From Tetragonia tetragonoides (lineage: Eukaryota > Streptophyta > Magnoliopsida > Caryophyllales > Aizoaceae), in contig CM076141.1 in the NCBI GenBank assembly GCA_038025085.1, positions 22,081,001 through 22,145,000 of the forward strand: DNA of 64,000 bases. The letters run 5' to 3'. Below the pieces are notes generated by a model. The model was not told where the DNA came from and ran no database searches. It saw only the letters and a program-made list of their open reading frames with translations. The position numbers were made by a program, and so were the translations under genes. Numbering within the stretch: position 1 is the stretch's first letter; every line of letters starts with the position of its first letter. Of the stretch, positions 11,271 through 23,297 are shown in pieces.

Positions 11271-12436
11271 ACAAACCCTAACACGCCACCCCCGCAACAT
11301 TAGATACCCTAAGTATGAAAATGGTGTACAGTAGGGCAGGGTGAACCCTAGCCCCGGTTTGAACCTCAATTGGTGGGCATCGGATGTAACTCGTGTTACC
11401 AAACCCGAACCCTAATGCTACCAACCCTAAACCCTAAACTCTAACCCTCACCGGCAGCCCATTGCCACCACCACCCCTACCAAACCCTAAATTTTGTCTC
11501 TCCAGAATAGTTTCACAATTTTCACACCAGAAATCTAACAAAGAACATCAAACTGAATTCCAGAGCCAAAACAAAAAATAAAAAGGAAGGTAATGAACAC
11601 GAAAAAAATGCAAAATTACACGACAAATCATAACATCACATTTCAGATCGAGAAATCATCAAACAAAAAAGTAAATCAAAGAATTCCATATCCACAATTA
11701 TTTATTTTTACGAAGCAAATTTATATAATCGAAACAAAACCAAAAGTAACGGAAAACAAGATTACATCCAAAAATCAGAAACTGATTAACATATGAAAAG
11801 AAAGAAAGAGAGGAGAATTAATTACATAGCCAAATCCAGATCAAAAGTGGACAAACAAATCTAATTTCAGATCAAAATTATAGAACGAAAGTGAAAATTA
11901 AGACAAATATGAAAAAAACATTAAAAGAAAATGGAGGAGCTTAGCTTGAAATAGGCAGATCGGAGATTCTAAGGCTTCGTTGAACCTCGCCGCAGTTTTC
12001 GCAAGTCGTCGACCATAATTTCATGGCCGAAAACTACATCACGGTGGCTTGAGAGCCTCGAAATGAGGTAGTCGGCCAAAAATGGTGGTCGATAACCTCT
12101 AATGTTGATCTTCAACATTAACCCCGGTGAGAGGCGGAGCTCATGATCTTCAAATCTTAGAAATAAGGCTCAATTTGATGCATGAGCTCGGACCTCTTGC
12201 AGGAACTTTACGATTGTCGAAAGTCTTCGATTCATGCACGCTTTTTGATCATCGGCGTCAATGGCGGAACAGAGAGGGAGGGAGCTGAAGAGAGAGAGAG
12301 AGAGTGTATGAGCGTGTGAGTGTTTGGTAAGAGCTTAGTTTCAATGGTCGTCGTTTATGGAGGAGAGAGAGAGATAGAGAGCTGGGACCTAGGAGCAGAG
12401 AGAGAGAGACTAAGAGATGGGAGGGACGGGCTGGGG
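11271..12436. other. Old flanking DNA left of TatP
   Basis: Noncoding: scattered CCCTAA words to 11490, an A-rich block (11560-11940), a mixed block, then GA-rich microsatellites (12283-12305 and 12362-12410). The GA/CT stretches could be a 5' untranslated or promoter part of a lost gene, but I recognise no coding sequence. Confidence 0.4.
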
Positions 12437-12441
12437 CTAGG
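12437..12441 (+). repeat. Left target-site duplication of TatP (CTAGG)
   Basis: CTAGG directly precedes the LTR tip TGTAGACACC. The bases after the right LTR (53299-53303) are CTGGG, four of five identical. Confidence 0.7.
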
Positions 12442-13939
12442 TGTAGACACCAAAAACTGTGTCTATGATAAGTCCCCATAAAAACCCGATGATGAAAGGA
12501 TTGGATTTTGCTCGAACATGGGTTGCTAGAATATTTTCTCTAATGATTAGCCCAGTTCATTTGATTTAACCAGTGGAAGCCTTTTGTACAGGTGATCCAA
12601 ACCAGTTGGACTTATTTGATTTGGACTCCAAAACTGAGAGATAGGTCTCTTAGAGCCTAAGGGCCCGAAAGGGAACCCAAACCCTTGAGTCAACCCTTGG
12701 TCAAACAAGGGAACTCAGTCAATCCCCGCATGGACCCCCTCGGAATAGCCTCCCCCGCTAAGAAAGCATGTCCGGCGCCTATGCAGGTAGGCCGATCCAG
12801 GTCCAAGCGGCCACGCTTAAGTTCAAGCGGTGGCCTCTAGAACAAGTGGCTATGCCGCTAGGCGAATCGGCTTGACTGCTTGCCTAGCGGCTGAGCCGCT
12901 TGCCAAGCGGTTCAACCGCTTGACCTAGCAGTTCAACCGCTCAGCCTAGCTGCATGGCCGCTTGGACCCTTGCTCGCGGACGGCAAATTCGAGGCCCATT
13001 CGATTTCCGTGCCAAACCCTGGCAGCTTTCCCTCTTCTATATAAACAAACCTTAGTGTTCAGTTGAAGGGTTTGGATATTCTCTCTGAAAAGGTTGGTCT
13101 AGAGGTTGAACATTCTCTCTCTCATATTAAAAAACCCTAAATTCTGATTCTACTCCTTCTTTAGGCTATCCCTAGCACCAATATAGTTCATTATGAGCAT
13201 CCAAGTAATCCAACCTGAGGGTTTTCATCAAATTCTATAATTGCTTGTTATTTACTAACAAATTTGGGTTACGTGATATGTACATGCATGGTGCGTTTTG
13301 AGCAAAAGGGCTTGTATTGAACCCCATGAGTGAATGAATGGATGAATGAATGCATTATTTGTATTTATTGCTTTTATTATAAGTTATGCTTTGTTGTGAA
13401 GTGGTGGATAAATTGTCTTGTTTGTCTTCTAATTTGCAGGGTTAGCATATTTATTGTTCTTGGCATTAAAAAATATGTAAATTTGATAAGTTGTTAAAAG
13501 TGGTCACATTAGTAATTGTTTGTTCAACCCATTAGTTAAAACTAGGAATTTGGATAAATTGAACCTTGTTTGGAATCGTAGCATTAATAATTGCATTGAA
13601 TTGATTAGTAAAGGCCGTTGTCGTCAACGGGCGAGTTGGTTGCCTAACACATTCCTAACTCGTACTCACGCCCCCGAACTCATTTATGAAGTCAGTTTCC
13701 CCAATAGGGATTGGGGTGCACAGGAATCGAGTTGACGTCTTTTTAGACTATTGACTTGACTCCAAGGGTTTCAAATTTCCTTAAATTTGGTGGCGACTTT
13801 CGACAATCTTAATCACGTCTTTAGTACGAAAGAAACATCTACATACATTCACACTCGAGAGATTCACGAAACCAATGACGCTCTCCTAGGCTACCCCCGC
13901 CGGCCATTCGAAAAAGGGAAGAAAATCCGATAGCTTACA
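12442..13939 (+). repeat. 5' LTR of TatP (1498 bp)
   Basis: Begins TGTAGACACC and ends TAGCTTACA, immediately followed by the primer site. It contains the palindrome cluster (12803-12965), a TATA box (13038-13044) and the conserved R/U5 block (13628-13680). Compared with the 3' LTR it lacks about 50 bp near 13180; otherwise they look about 95% alike by eye. Confidence 0.9.
12803..13044 (+). promoter_or_regulatory. TatP 5' LTR promoter: palindrome cluster and TATA box
   Basis: The cluster at 12803-12965 includes AGCGGCTGAGCCGCT and CAAGCGGTTCAACCGCTTG (9-bp arms around one base) plus at least six half-sites. TATATAA at 13038-13044 follows about 70 bp downstream. Transcription of the genomic RNA would start just after this. 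Confidence 0.7.
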
Positions 13940-13940
13940 G

Positions 13941-13960
13941 TGGCTACTTCACTGGGGACT
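13941..13960 (+). promoter_or_regulatory. Primer-binding site of TatP
   Basis: One base after the LTR end: TGGCTACTTCACTGGGGACT. This is the position and TGG start expected of a tRNA primer site. It is related to the TGGCGACTC...GGGGA type of Tat/Ogre elements, probably tRNA-Arg. Confidence 0.65.
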
Positions 13961-14689
13961 TGATTAAGATGGTGTAACTTGAAAATCAATTCAATGCCAT
14001 TATTTTTTCTTGGTTCGCTACCTTGAGTGTTCTTCTTATTATTTTTGTGACTTGTCATTCATCTTATTAAATTGCATACATTGCATTCATGTGCATGCGC
14101 TTGCGCGACTTCCAAGCTTGTTTTCACAAGTTCAAACTAGTTTCTTAGCCAAAGGAGTGTGGTGAAGTGCCTTGGTGAGAATCCACTTGATTCTTCTTTG
14201 CCAAGAAACGTGGATCCCCCACCTCATGTACCTTCCTACGCAATCGTCCATTCGACAATTAGGATAACAAGAATGAAACACATTGTCGTGCATCCCGCGG
14301 ATTGTTGTACATTCTTGATCATGAGTACCTTTTGACCAAAACCCTAAGCCGTCCCCATTGCATGAAATAGAACCAATGTTTTAGGTTGAAAGTCAGTCCC
14401 ATATCCATGCTAGATTTTCATGATCATGTCATTTGCGTTGTTGTGCTGTTTGCCCATATGTGAACACAATCTTTGCGTAGTTGTTATGGTCGTCATAAAA
14501 TATTTGGTTAGACCCCAATTAGGATATTTTCCTCTTTGAGTCTAGATTTTGTCTTAAGATTAAGTCTGGAATCTTTATTTTTTGGGGAACAATATCCTCG
14601 AATGTTCTATATGATGCTTGTTACCTTAGGAAAGATTAAGTGTTTTATTCTTTCCCATTATTTAGGTAGTGAGTTTTAGTCAAAGATCT
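13961..14689 (+). other. TatP leader before the minisatellite
   Basis: Noncoding leader homologous to 2271-2936 of TatR in reverse. It includes the CATCCCGCGGATTGTTG block and a TTGACCAAAACCCTAAGCC block. No gene. Confidence 0.5.
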
Positions 14690-15045
14690 CAAGATAATAT
14701 CTCTCCCCTCTCCTTTTAATCAAAAGTATAATATCTTTTACTTTATCCCATATTGAGTCGAGATAATATCTCTCCCCTCTCCTTTTAGTCAAGAGTATAG
14801 TATCTTTTACTTTATCCCATATTGAGTCGAGATAATAATATCTCTCCCCTGTCCCTTTAGTCAAGAGTATAATATCTTTTACTTTATCCCATATTGAGTT
14901 GAGATAACATCCCTCCCCTCTCCTTTTAGTCAAGAGTATAATATCTTTTACTTTATCCCATATTGAGTCGAGATAATATCTCTCTCCCTCTCCTTTTAGT
15001 CAAGAGTACAATATCTTTTTATTTTTTTATCCTGCGTCGAGATCT
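14690..15045 (+). repeat. Leader minisatellite of TatP, period 69-72 bp
   Basis: Units contain AGTCAAGAGTATAATATC, CTTTATCCCATATTGAGTCG and a CT-rich stretch. CTTTATCCC occurs at 14741, 14810, 14882 and 14951, with a degenerate fifth copy near 15020. Same sequence family as the TatR repeat at 1565-2270, in the same position and element sense. Confidence 0.9.
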
Positions 15046-15357
15046 TTTGACCTAAACCCATTACTTAGTCCCCAAGGGTAACTATGTTGATAGAATATTC
15101 TAGATAGAAGACTTCCCATTTTTGTTTTAAAAAAAAAAGAAAACCTTTCTGATGTGGAACTTGTTAGTCTTTCCTCTTTCTAAGACTTATCCGCTGTCCA
15201 GGATTGGGAAGAAATCAGTCGGTCTGAAAAGTTGGGAGCACGATCATAGTAATCAATGTCTGGCTAGGAAACTCGTATTAGAGTCTCCCCCTTTGAGCAA
15301 AGCTAGGTCTGACGCAGTATTTGTTACTCCCCTTCCATATCGACCACCCGGTTCAAA
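15046..15357 (+). other. TatP leader just before gag
   Basis: Noncoding leader with an A-run (15127-15140). The ATG at 15367 begins a gag-like frame; the exact gag start is uncertain. Confidence 0.4.
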
Positions 15358-17109
15358 TTGACTGAAATGGCCAAAGATGATGTGCAACCTCCCCCACCTA
15401 AGACCACTGCCGAAATGTTGACTGAAATGATGACAATACTGGAAAGTATGGGAAATCGTGTAACATGGATAGAAAGCAAGGTTAAGAAAGTTGACCCTTT
15501 TAACCAAGATGACCCTCAACCTCGAGTTGACAAAGTGGAAGAACTAAGCGCACAAATTAAGAACCTTGAGTTAGCTCTGACTCAAAACAAGATCATAAGT
15601 GACTACATGATCAATGCTGAAGGATATTCCTCTCACATCAAGGGGAAACTCCCACAAAAATTCTCAATGCTGAAGTCCCCACTTTCAAAGGGACCGATGA
15701 CCCAAAAGATCACATAAGGGCTTTCACCACCGCAATGGGCCTAAGAGGAGTGGATCCTGACCTCTATGTTCGCCTCTTCTCAGAAACCATGGACCCCATT
15801 TTTAGGGCATGGTTCTTCAAGCTTGAACCCAGTCAGATTCAAGATTGGAACAAGGTGTCTAGTTTATTCCTCACTAAATACTTGGAGAACGTTATTCAAC
15901 CAACTACCATGAGAGAGATGGAAGAAAGAAAGCAAGGTGAAAATGAAAGCTTCACTGACTTTGTTAAGAAATGAAGAACTAAAGTGGCCGAGATGCTTGA
16001 CCATCCATCCGAGGAAGAGCAAATTCGGAAACTCATCAAGAATTTACAGCCTCCTTACTTGAATCCTCTCAAATATCAAGCAATTATTTCATACACACAA
16101 CTCAATGGTGTGGGATTGCTTATAGAGGACGATCAAGCACTTAAAAAGGAGAAAAGCAAGGACTTCTTCAAAAAGGCACTTATAACTCGAATTACAAGAA
16201 GAATCCCAACTCGGGAAGCTCTTCCAATAAGGTTAAAGAAGTCAACGCTGTCTATGACAAACCACAAAGGAAATACCCCATTGGGCATGACCTATGCTAA
16301 AGATTTGGAACAACTTGTCAAAAATGACTACCTCAGCGCTGTGGGTCCCACTCCGGATCCTGATGTTGAAAAGAGGAGCCCGTCATAGAATCCTAATCTT
16401 TATTGCAAATTCCATAGAGGAAAAGGACATGATACTGAGAGGTGATGGACACTCAAAACTAAAATCCAGGATCTTTTTGACAATGAGACTATTCCCAAGC
16501 CAAATAATGTTCCCATTCCAAAAAAATCACCAATCCTCTAGGTGCGGTTTTTTCCATAGCAAATAGAAAAAGACCCCTCTCGTCTGATTGTGCCAATTGG
16601 ACATTCTATCCCATCATTTAAGCTTGACTCCCTCCATCGAGGGGTAGCCGGAATTTGGGATAGTGCTGAAGAAGATAACCTTCAGCCAACAAAAAGTGCC
16701 CCTAAGAAGTCAATGGAAGAATTGCTTGCAAAAATCTTCGCTGGTCTGAAACAAATAGAGGAAGAGGTAACTAACATCGAAATGAAGAGAAAAGAAAGAG
16801 ATGATGCAGAAGCGCAATCCGCATCTATCATCCATCAAAGCATAACTCTCCTGCTCGAAAGTCACACCCCACCCCTGAGGGATATGACCAAAAGGGAATT
16901 TTCTCCATTACCTCTCCGTATTGGTCACACTCTTGAAATACTAGTGAGTATTGAGATCATACAACCACTGGGACCTACCCCCGATCCTGTCTCTCCTGGG
17001 ATCGCTTGGCACCCACGTAAGTTTTGCAATTATCACAGGGGAAGAGGCCACGACACCGAAGACTGTTGGGCACTAAAACACAAAATTCAAGATCTCATAG
17101 AAGTCAAGC
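15358..17109 (+). pseudogene. TatP gag, first part, broken and then interrupted by ChrN
   Basis: Starts near 15367 with MAKDDVQPP. A leucine-rich helical segment follows, then the retrotransposon gag core in the next frame after a frameshift near 15700 (AFTTAMGLRGVDPDLYVRLF, then YLENVIQPTTMREMEERKQGE), with a TGA stop at 15972. Further on, the first knuckle (CKFHRGKGHDTER) has lost its last Cys to a stop. Another frame (16590-17109) carries a helical Glu/Lys segment and a second knuckle, CNYHRGRGHDTEDC, of C-x2-H-x4-H-x4-C form. The ChrN insertion falls 23 codons after it. At least four lesions make it non-coding. Confidence 0.8.
17105..17109 (+). repeat. Left target-site duplication of ChrN (CAAGC)
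   Basis: CAAGC precedes the left LTR tip and is repeated exactly at 28503-28507 after the right LTR. Confidence 0.9.
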
Positions 17110-19861
17110 AGTAACACCCCCAATTTTCGTCTAATTTAAAACCATTTAATATCACGAGTTGCAGCGGAAAAACCTTAGAAACTCGAAGCGCTACCGTCGT
17201 ATTTAATGTTCAAATTAAATACAACACTAGAATGAAACAAAATGTTTATATCCCAAACATACATACTAGATAATTAAATAATAACTAGCTATCTTTTCCA
17301 ACTAAACTTAAAACAAATAATCCAAGTGAAATAAGAAATAGTAACTATTAATTCTCATGCAAGAGAATTAATCTCATTACAAATATAAGAATCCCAATAC
17401 TAAATAGTTCCAATCTAAACGAAGAAAGTAAATTGGTTTTAGAAGATAAACAATCTTCCTCCGTCGCCTTTCCGAGCTTACACCACGAGCTACAAACCTG
17501 TCAATCTACTCCCCCATATAGACGAATTCCATATAGGTTCATCATAGGCCCACCATTGAAGAGAAATGGACAACAAACACAAGTAAAAAGAAAAATAACC
17601 AATCAGCTACGCTGAGTACTTCATAACCACATAGACCATTTAACGCTCCAAGTTAAGCCAACATGCTTAAATAAAAATAACCATCATGCTTAAGAAAATA
17701 AAAGACAACATGCTATAATTTAAAGACACACATAAACACCAAATAATAAATCTAATATTTATTATTATCCATTAGCCAAGTTCATTAGAGAGAAGAGAAT
17801 CGCATGAATTGTCAAACAAACCGCAGTCGATTCAATAGGATCTTAGTCCCGTGCTCATTGTCAAAAGAGGGATCAACCGTCCCGGATTATAGATGACTCG
17901 CAAAGTACTTCAAATATTCCATAGTATGCATACCCTCCTTCGACCCTTAACTTAACAGGAAGAACTGTTCCAGAGAACCACTCGCCTAAATACTCAATAT
18001 GGATACAAGATTTCCAATACGTTGAGGCTATAACCAATGGAACCACTCAACGTAACAAGTGACAAATTCCCATTCGCGTCCTTCGGTGGATTCATTACCC
18101 AAGAAGTCTTAACTCTCAATTCATTTAAATATGGTGATCACATAGTCAAGTAAATTACATAATCTTGGAAATTCTCAAGTAACACAATGTGGTTACAATT
18201 TCCGATGGCAAGTTTTGCATGAATGACATCTAAGCCTCAATTCATAACCACCTAGTTCAATACCTTTAAATAGGTTCCAATCGTCAAAGTTCATTTCAAC
18301 TAATTGAAGTAACATGCTTACTAACATGAATCCACATGCTTACCAACATAATACAAAAATAGCAATACAAGCTATATTCCGATTGAACAATTATTAACAT
18401 AATTTTCATTCAACAACACATTAGGTCATGCATCTCCTCACATGAACATCATCAAGTAGTCATTGCTACACAAAGTGAATATTCAACATATTACATGCAT
18501 TCACTAACATAATTCTTTACGAATTATCATAAGGAAATAAATATCAATTATCCCTTTTCAAAAATAATCACAAGTCCAAATAGGAATTATCATTCACAAT
18601 CCAATACCAGACAACATGAATACAAATTCCACTAGACATGAATTATGACAAAGAATTTACATAATTCACCAATCAATACTAGAAGATGAATTACCTTTAG
18701 AAATAAGGAAAATCCAACAATCAAACAACGTAAGCACCTTACGTTCAAGTACGGTCAACGGGCCCTAACAAATCCACAATACACTAATAGTCAATACTTT
18801 GACTTCTAAACCTCTTTATTAACCTTTAAAAATAATTTAGTAGCCTTAATTAAATTAATTAAGTTGCTGGAATTTTCAGTTACTCATGTATGCTCAAGGT
18901 TTCCAAAAATCTATTTGCATAAACTAAATTAGGAAACTTTCCTAAACCCTAAAACAAGTCAACAAGCCAAAACAAGTCAAAGCACCAACACACCACCCAA
19001 CTCCACCCTCACCACCGCTGACCAAACCAAAACACTAATCCAATTTTTTTATTTATTTTTAATCAAATTTAACAAATCGAAATCTAAATTTAATCCGAAT
19101 AATTAATAAATTTTCAGATTTAATAAACACTAACCTTTTAAACTCAAACTTTAATTTAATTCAATAAAACAACGAACCCAATCCTAATCATGATCCTATA
19201 TCATGCAAAAACAATAGAACCTAGCAACCCTAGGCAAAACATAAATTAGGGTTTACTCATACAAACTAGGGTTCATAAAAACTCATACTTGAATCAAATT
19301 AAAGCTTTTAAGAATCAAAACCAAGTTAAGAACACTTACTTAGAATCAAAAGGATTAAAATTGCACAAAGAATGAATTATGAAGAGAGTGGAAAATCTCT
19401 TTCTTCTTCCCCCTTGGATTTTCGGCAGTGAGAGTGAGTGAGAGAGAGATAGGTCGGTTTTTTTTATTTGGTAAAGAGTCAGTTGATTTAGAAGTTGAGT
19501 GTATTTCTTTTCTCAACTCCTTCTTTCCTAAAACCTCTCCTAAAATCACTCCACCATCCAACAATTTAGGAAACAATTTTTAAAATAAAAGTTTCTGAAA
19601 TTCCTTCACCACATTTTCGGCTATGGCCGAAACTTGTGGCTCACAAGAGCCTAAAATTTTCGGCCAAGCCCGAAAATATTAGCCCAGAAAACTCTTTTAT
19701 TTAATTTGGCGCAATTACAATTAATTAGGTTTAAAACCAAAACCCAATATTAATTAGGCACTTTAAACATTGATGAGCCCAATTAATTATTTAAATCCGA
19801 AATTGCATTTTCTTTTGAAGTAAGTATTATTCTAAAATGAATAATAAAACGGGGTATTATA
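17110..19861 (-). repeat. 3' LTR of ChrN (2752 bp)
   Basis: Homologous throughout to 25613-28502. Plus-strand ends read AGTAACACCCC and GGGGTATTATA, where the intact copy has TGTAACACCCC and GGGGTATTACA. It lacks the GC-rich block of the other LTR but has about 70 bp (19612-19685, TTCGGC-rich) that the other lacks. Confidence 0.92.
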
Positions 19862-20136
19862 TCCTTATCCCCTTAAAAGAAGTTTCGTCCTCGAAACTTA
19901 GGATCACCACCAAAGTGAAGCTAGTTCCATAAGGCGAAGTTTTTTTCCACCACACTTTTCAAGTTCAACACACAACAATGTAACTCGAAAGTTTAAAAGT
20001 TGTCACAATTTTTTCCAAATAAGAAAAATGAGCATGATGCAATGCAATGCAATGAGTTTTCCAGTCTTTGTTTCTTTTCTTTTGTGGATTGTTACACCCT
20101 TCCCCCCTTAAAAAGGTTTCGACCTCGAAACTAAGC
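19862..20136 (-). promoter_or_regulatory. ChrN polypurine region, with two tract-like copies
   Basis: On the minus strand AAGGGGATAAGGA abuts the 3' LTR and is the likely polypurine tract. About 220 bp upstream (20092-20136) is a second similar block: a GTTTCGAGGTCGAAACC word, a purine run AAGGGGGGAAGGG, then TGTAAC, like an LTR tip. Both blocks share the TTTCGAGG-CGAAAC word. Which one primed second-strand synthesis cannot be told from sequence. Confidence 0.55.
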
Positions 20137-23100
20137 TTAGGTACCTTGTTTAAACAGTTGAGGATAACGCTTGCGCATATCAGCCTCAGTCTCCCAAGTA
20201 GCTTCTTCGACTTTGTGGTTAGCCCACAACACTTTAACAAGATTGATCGTAAACGCACGAGTTTTCTTCGTTTTCTCATCTAGGATCCTCACAGGTTTAG
20301 TTTGCTCCTCAAGGACTCGAACTGGTTACTCTTCATAGGTGAGTGTGTCATCTAACACTACCTTTTCAAGATTCAGCAAATGACTTGGATGATGGTGATA
20401 CCTCTTGAGTTGTGACACGTGGAACACATCGTGCACTTGCTCCAAATCCATAGGCATAGCAAGCCTATAAGCGACCTCTCTAATTCTTTCAAGAATCTCA
20501 TAGGGTCCAATGTACTTTGGGCTAAGCTTCCCTTTGCGCCCAAATCTGATCACTCCACGAGTAGGTGATACTTTGAGAAGTACCTTCTTACCAACTTGGA
20601 ATTCCTCCATTCGTCGATGTTGATCTGCATAGGCTTTCTGTCTATCTTGTGCAGCTTTCATCTTCTCTTGGACAAGTTTCACTTGATCCACAGTTTCTTG
20701 GATAAAGTCCGGACCCAAAACAAAGGTCTCACTTATGTTGTTCCAACACGTAGGAGATCGACACTTCCTCTCATACAGCGCCTCGTAAGGTGCTCTACCA
20801 AAGCTCGCATGGTAGCTATTGTTGTAAGAGAACTCAATCAAAGGCAAACTCTTCTCCCAAGAGTCCTTCATCTCTAGAGCACAAGCTCTCAACATGTCCT
20901 CCAATGCGTGAATAGTACGCTCCGTTTGACCATCTGTTGCAGGATTAAATGCCGTACTAAACTTCAACTTTGTACCAAAAGCATTCTGCAATTTATCCCA
21001 AAAGTTGGACAAGAATCTCGTATCCCTGTCTGACACAATGTCTTTAGGCACTTCATGTAACCTTAAGACTTCTTCCACATAAGCTTCGGCGAGTTGGTCC
21101 ATTGACAAAGTCTTCTTCATTGCAATGAATCTCGCCGTTTTCGTCAGTCGGTCGACAATAACCCAAATAGTGTCCTTCTCAGACCTTGTCTTTGGTAATC
21201 CAGTCACGAAATCCATCGAGATTGAATCCCATTTCCATCCAGGAATTTCCAGCGATTGAACAAGACCTCCAGGCCTTCTGTGTTCGATCTTCACCTTTTG
21301 ACAAGTAAGACACCTTGCCACATACTCAGCACACTCTCGCTTCATGTTTGTCCACCAAAATTGAAGTTTCAAGCCCTTGTACAGCTTATAACCACCTAGG
21401 TGAATAGAATACACAGTTCCATGCGCTTCATCTAAAATTGTTCGTTTCAGCTCGGCGTTGTTTGGTACACACCAACGCCCCTTCATCTTGACCGTACCAT
21501 CATCAAGGATCTCATAATCAGGATGCTTCCCATCCTTGATCTTGACACGTAACTCCTCTAGAAATGGGTCATGAACTTGCAACTGTCGAATCTCATCATA
21601 GATCAACGGTCGCACTACAAGTGCATTCAACAACACTGCAGTCTCACCTTCTTGAACAACCTCTAAGTCCAACTTCCTGAGTTCCTCACACAAGTCACAC
21701 GGTAGCACCATCATGTTATTCACTGTGTGTGAAGTCTTCCTACTCAACCCATCAGCCAATAAATTGGCCTTTCCCTCGTGATATTGAATATCCAGATCGT
21801 ACTCAGATATCAACTCGAGCCATCTCCGTTGCCTCATATTCAACTTCCTTTGAGTGAAGATATACTTCAAACTCTTGTGATCTGTAAAGATCTTGCAATG
21901 AGCTCCATACAAGTAATGCCTCTAGATTTTCAAGGCAAAAATTACAGCAACTAACTCCATGTCATGAGTAGGGTAATTCTTCTCATGCACTTTGAACTTG
22001 CGAGAGGCATAAGAAACCACCTTGCCATTTTTCATAAGCACACACCCCAACAGATTCTTAGATGCATCGCTATACACCTCAAACCCTTCCGTTCCAGACT
22101 GGTAAGTCAACGCTGGTGCCATTGTCAACCTCTTCTTAAGCTCTTCGAAAGCTTCTTCACATTGTTCACTCCACTTGTATTTCATCTCCTTTTTCATCAG
22201 TTTTGTGATAGGTCTAGCTATCTTGGAGAAGTCTTGCACAAATCTCCTATCATAGCCAGCTAATCCAAGGACACTTCTTACCTCAGTCACATTTTTCGGA
22301 GCAGGCCAATCCATGACAGCCCGAATCTTAGAAGGATCAACAGAGAATCCTTCTTTAGAGATAATGTGGCCAAGAAAAGCAACACTCTCTAGCCAAAACT
22401 CACATTTTGAGAGTTTAGCGTACAACTTCTCATTTTGCAACACCTCCAAGACGGTCCTCAGGTGTCTTGCGTGTTCCTCCTTGTCTTTCGAATAAACTAA
22501 AATATCACCGATAAACACGACCACAAAACTATCCAGATATGGTCTAAAGGTGTTATTCATCATCTCCATAAACTTGGCAGGTGCATTAGTTAACCCAAAT
22601 GGGATAACAGTAAACTCATAGTGCCCTTACCTTGTCCTAAAGGCAATTTTCGCAATGTCGACGTCATCAATCCTCAGTTGATGATAACCAGACCGTAAAT
22701 CCACCTTCGAAAACACTCCAGCCCCTTGGAGTTGATCAAACAGGTCTTCAATCTTAGGTAAAGGATACCTATTCTTGACAGTGACCTTGTTCAACTCACG
22801 ATAGTCGATGTAGAGACGCTGACTACCATCCTTTTTACGCACAAATAGAACAGGTGCGCCCCACGGCGATACACTAGGTCTAATGTACCCTTTCTCTAAC
22901 AACTCTTCTAATTTCTCCTTTAGCTCTTTCATCTCTAAAGGTGTCATTCTATATGGTGCCCTCGAAATCGGATCTGTTGCAAGAACTAGGTCAATCTGAA
23001 ACACAGTATCCCTCACTGGTGGCGTACCAGGAATCTCCTTAGGAAATACATCCGGAAACTCATTGACCACATCAATATTTGAGATTTCCTTGTCTATTCC

Positions 23101-23288
23101 CTCTACATTCTGAATGTGACACAAAAATCCCTCACATCCTTTCTCTAAATGTTTCTTTGCCACTAGCATCGAAATAATCCCAATTCCTCCCTTAGTGACA
23201 ATTCCTTTATAAGAGATTCTTTTACCTCTAGGCCCTTTTAGCGATATCTTTTGTTCACTACAATCGATTCTCGCTTTATACTTGCTAA
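20137..23288 (-). pseudogene. ChrN pol: RT, RNase H, integrase, chromodomain
   Basis: One minus-strand frame from the end of protease (KYKARIDC) to TAA at 20137, with three in-frame stops (22627, 21922, 20326) and no frameshift that I can see. Reverse transcriptase motifs include [10 protein letters not shown] and [10 protein letters not shown], where the usual FIDD reads FIGD, so a catalytic Asp is lost. RNase H ends at LLADGLSR. Integrase has its HHCC zinc region (HLGGYKLYKG, CLTCQKVK), the D-D-E core (SMDFVTGLP, SDRDTRF, DGQTERT), then a GPY-type C-terminus (IGPYEILER, VFHVSQLKRYH). After the 20326 stop a chromodomain-like segment follows (VLWANHKVEEATWE). Chromodomains direct integration to marked chromatin. 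Confidence 0.9.
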
Positions 23289-23297
23289 GCCAATTCG

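Noticed and set aside
12258..12479. Minus-strand Ser/Leu-rich frame as a gene
   Set aside because: Created by GA microsatellites and crossing into the TatP LTR; no start context or homology.
14676..14933. Minus-strand open frame with repeated DSIWDKVKD units
   Set aside because: A by-product of the 69-72 bp leader minisatellite, whose length happens to keep a frame; no protein family.
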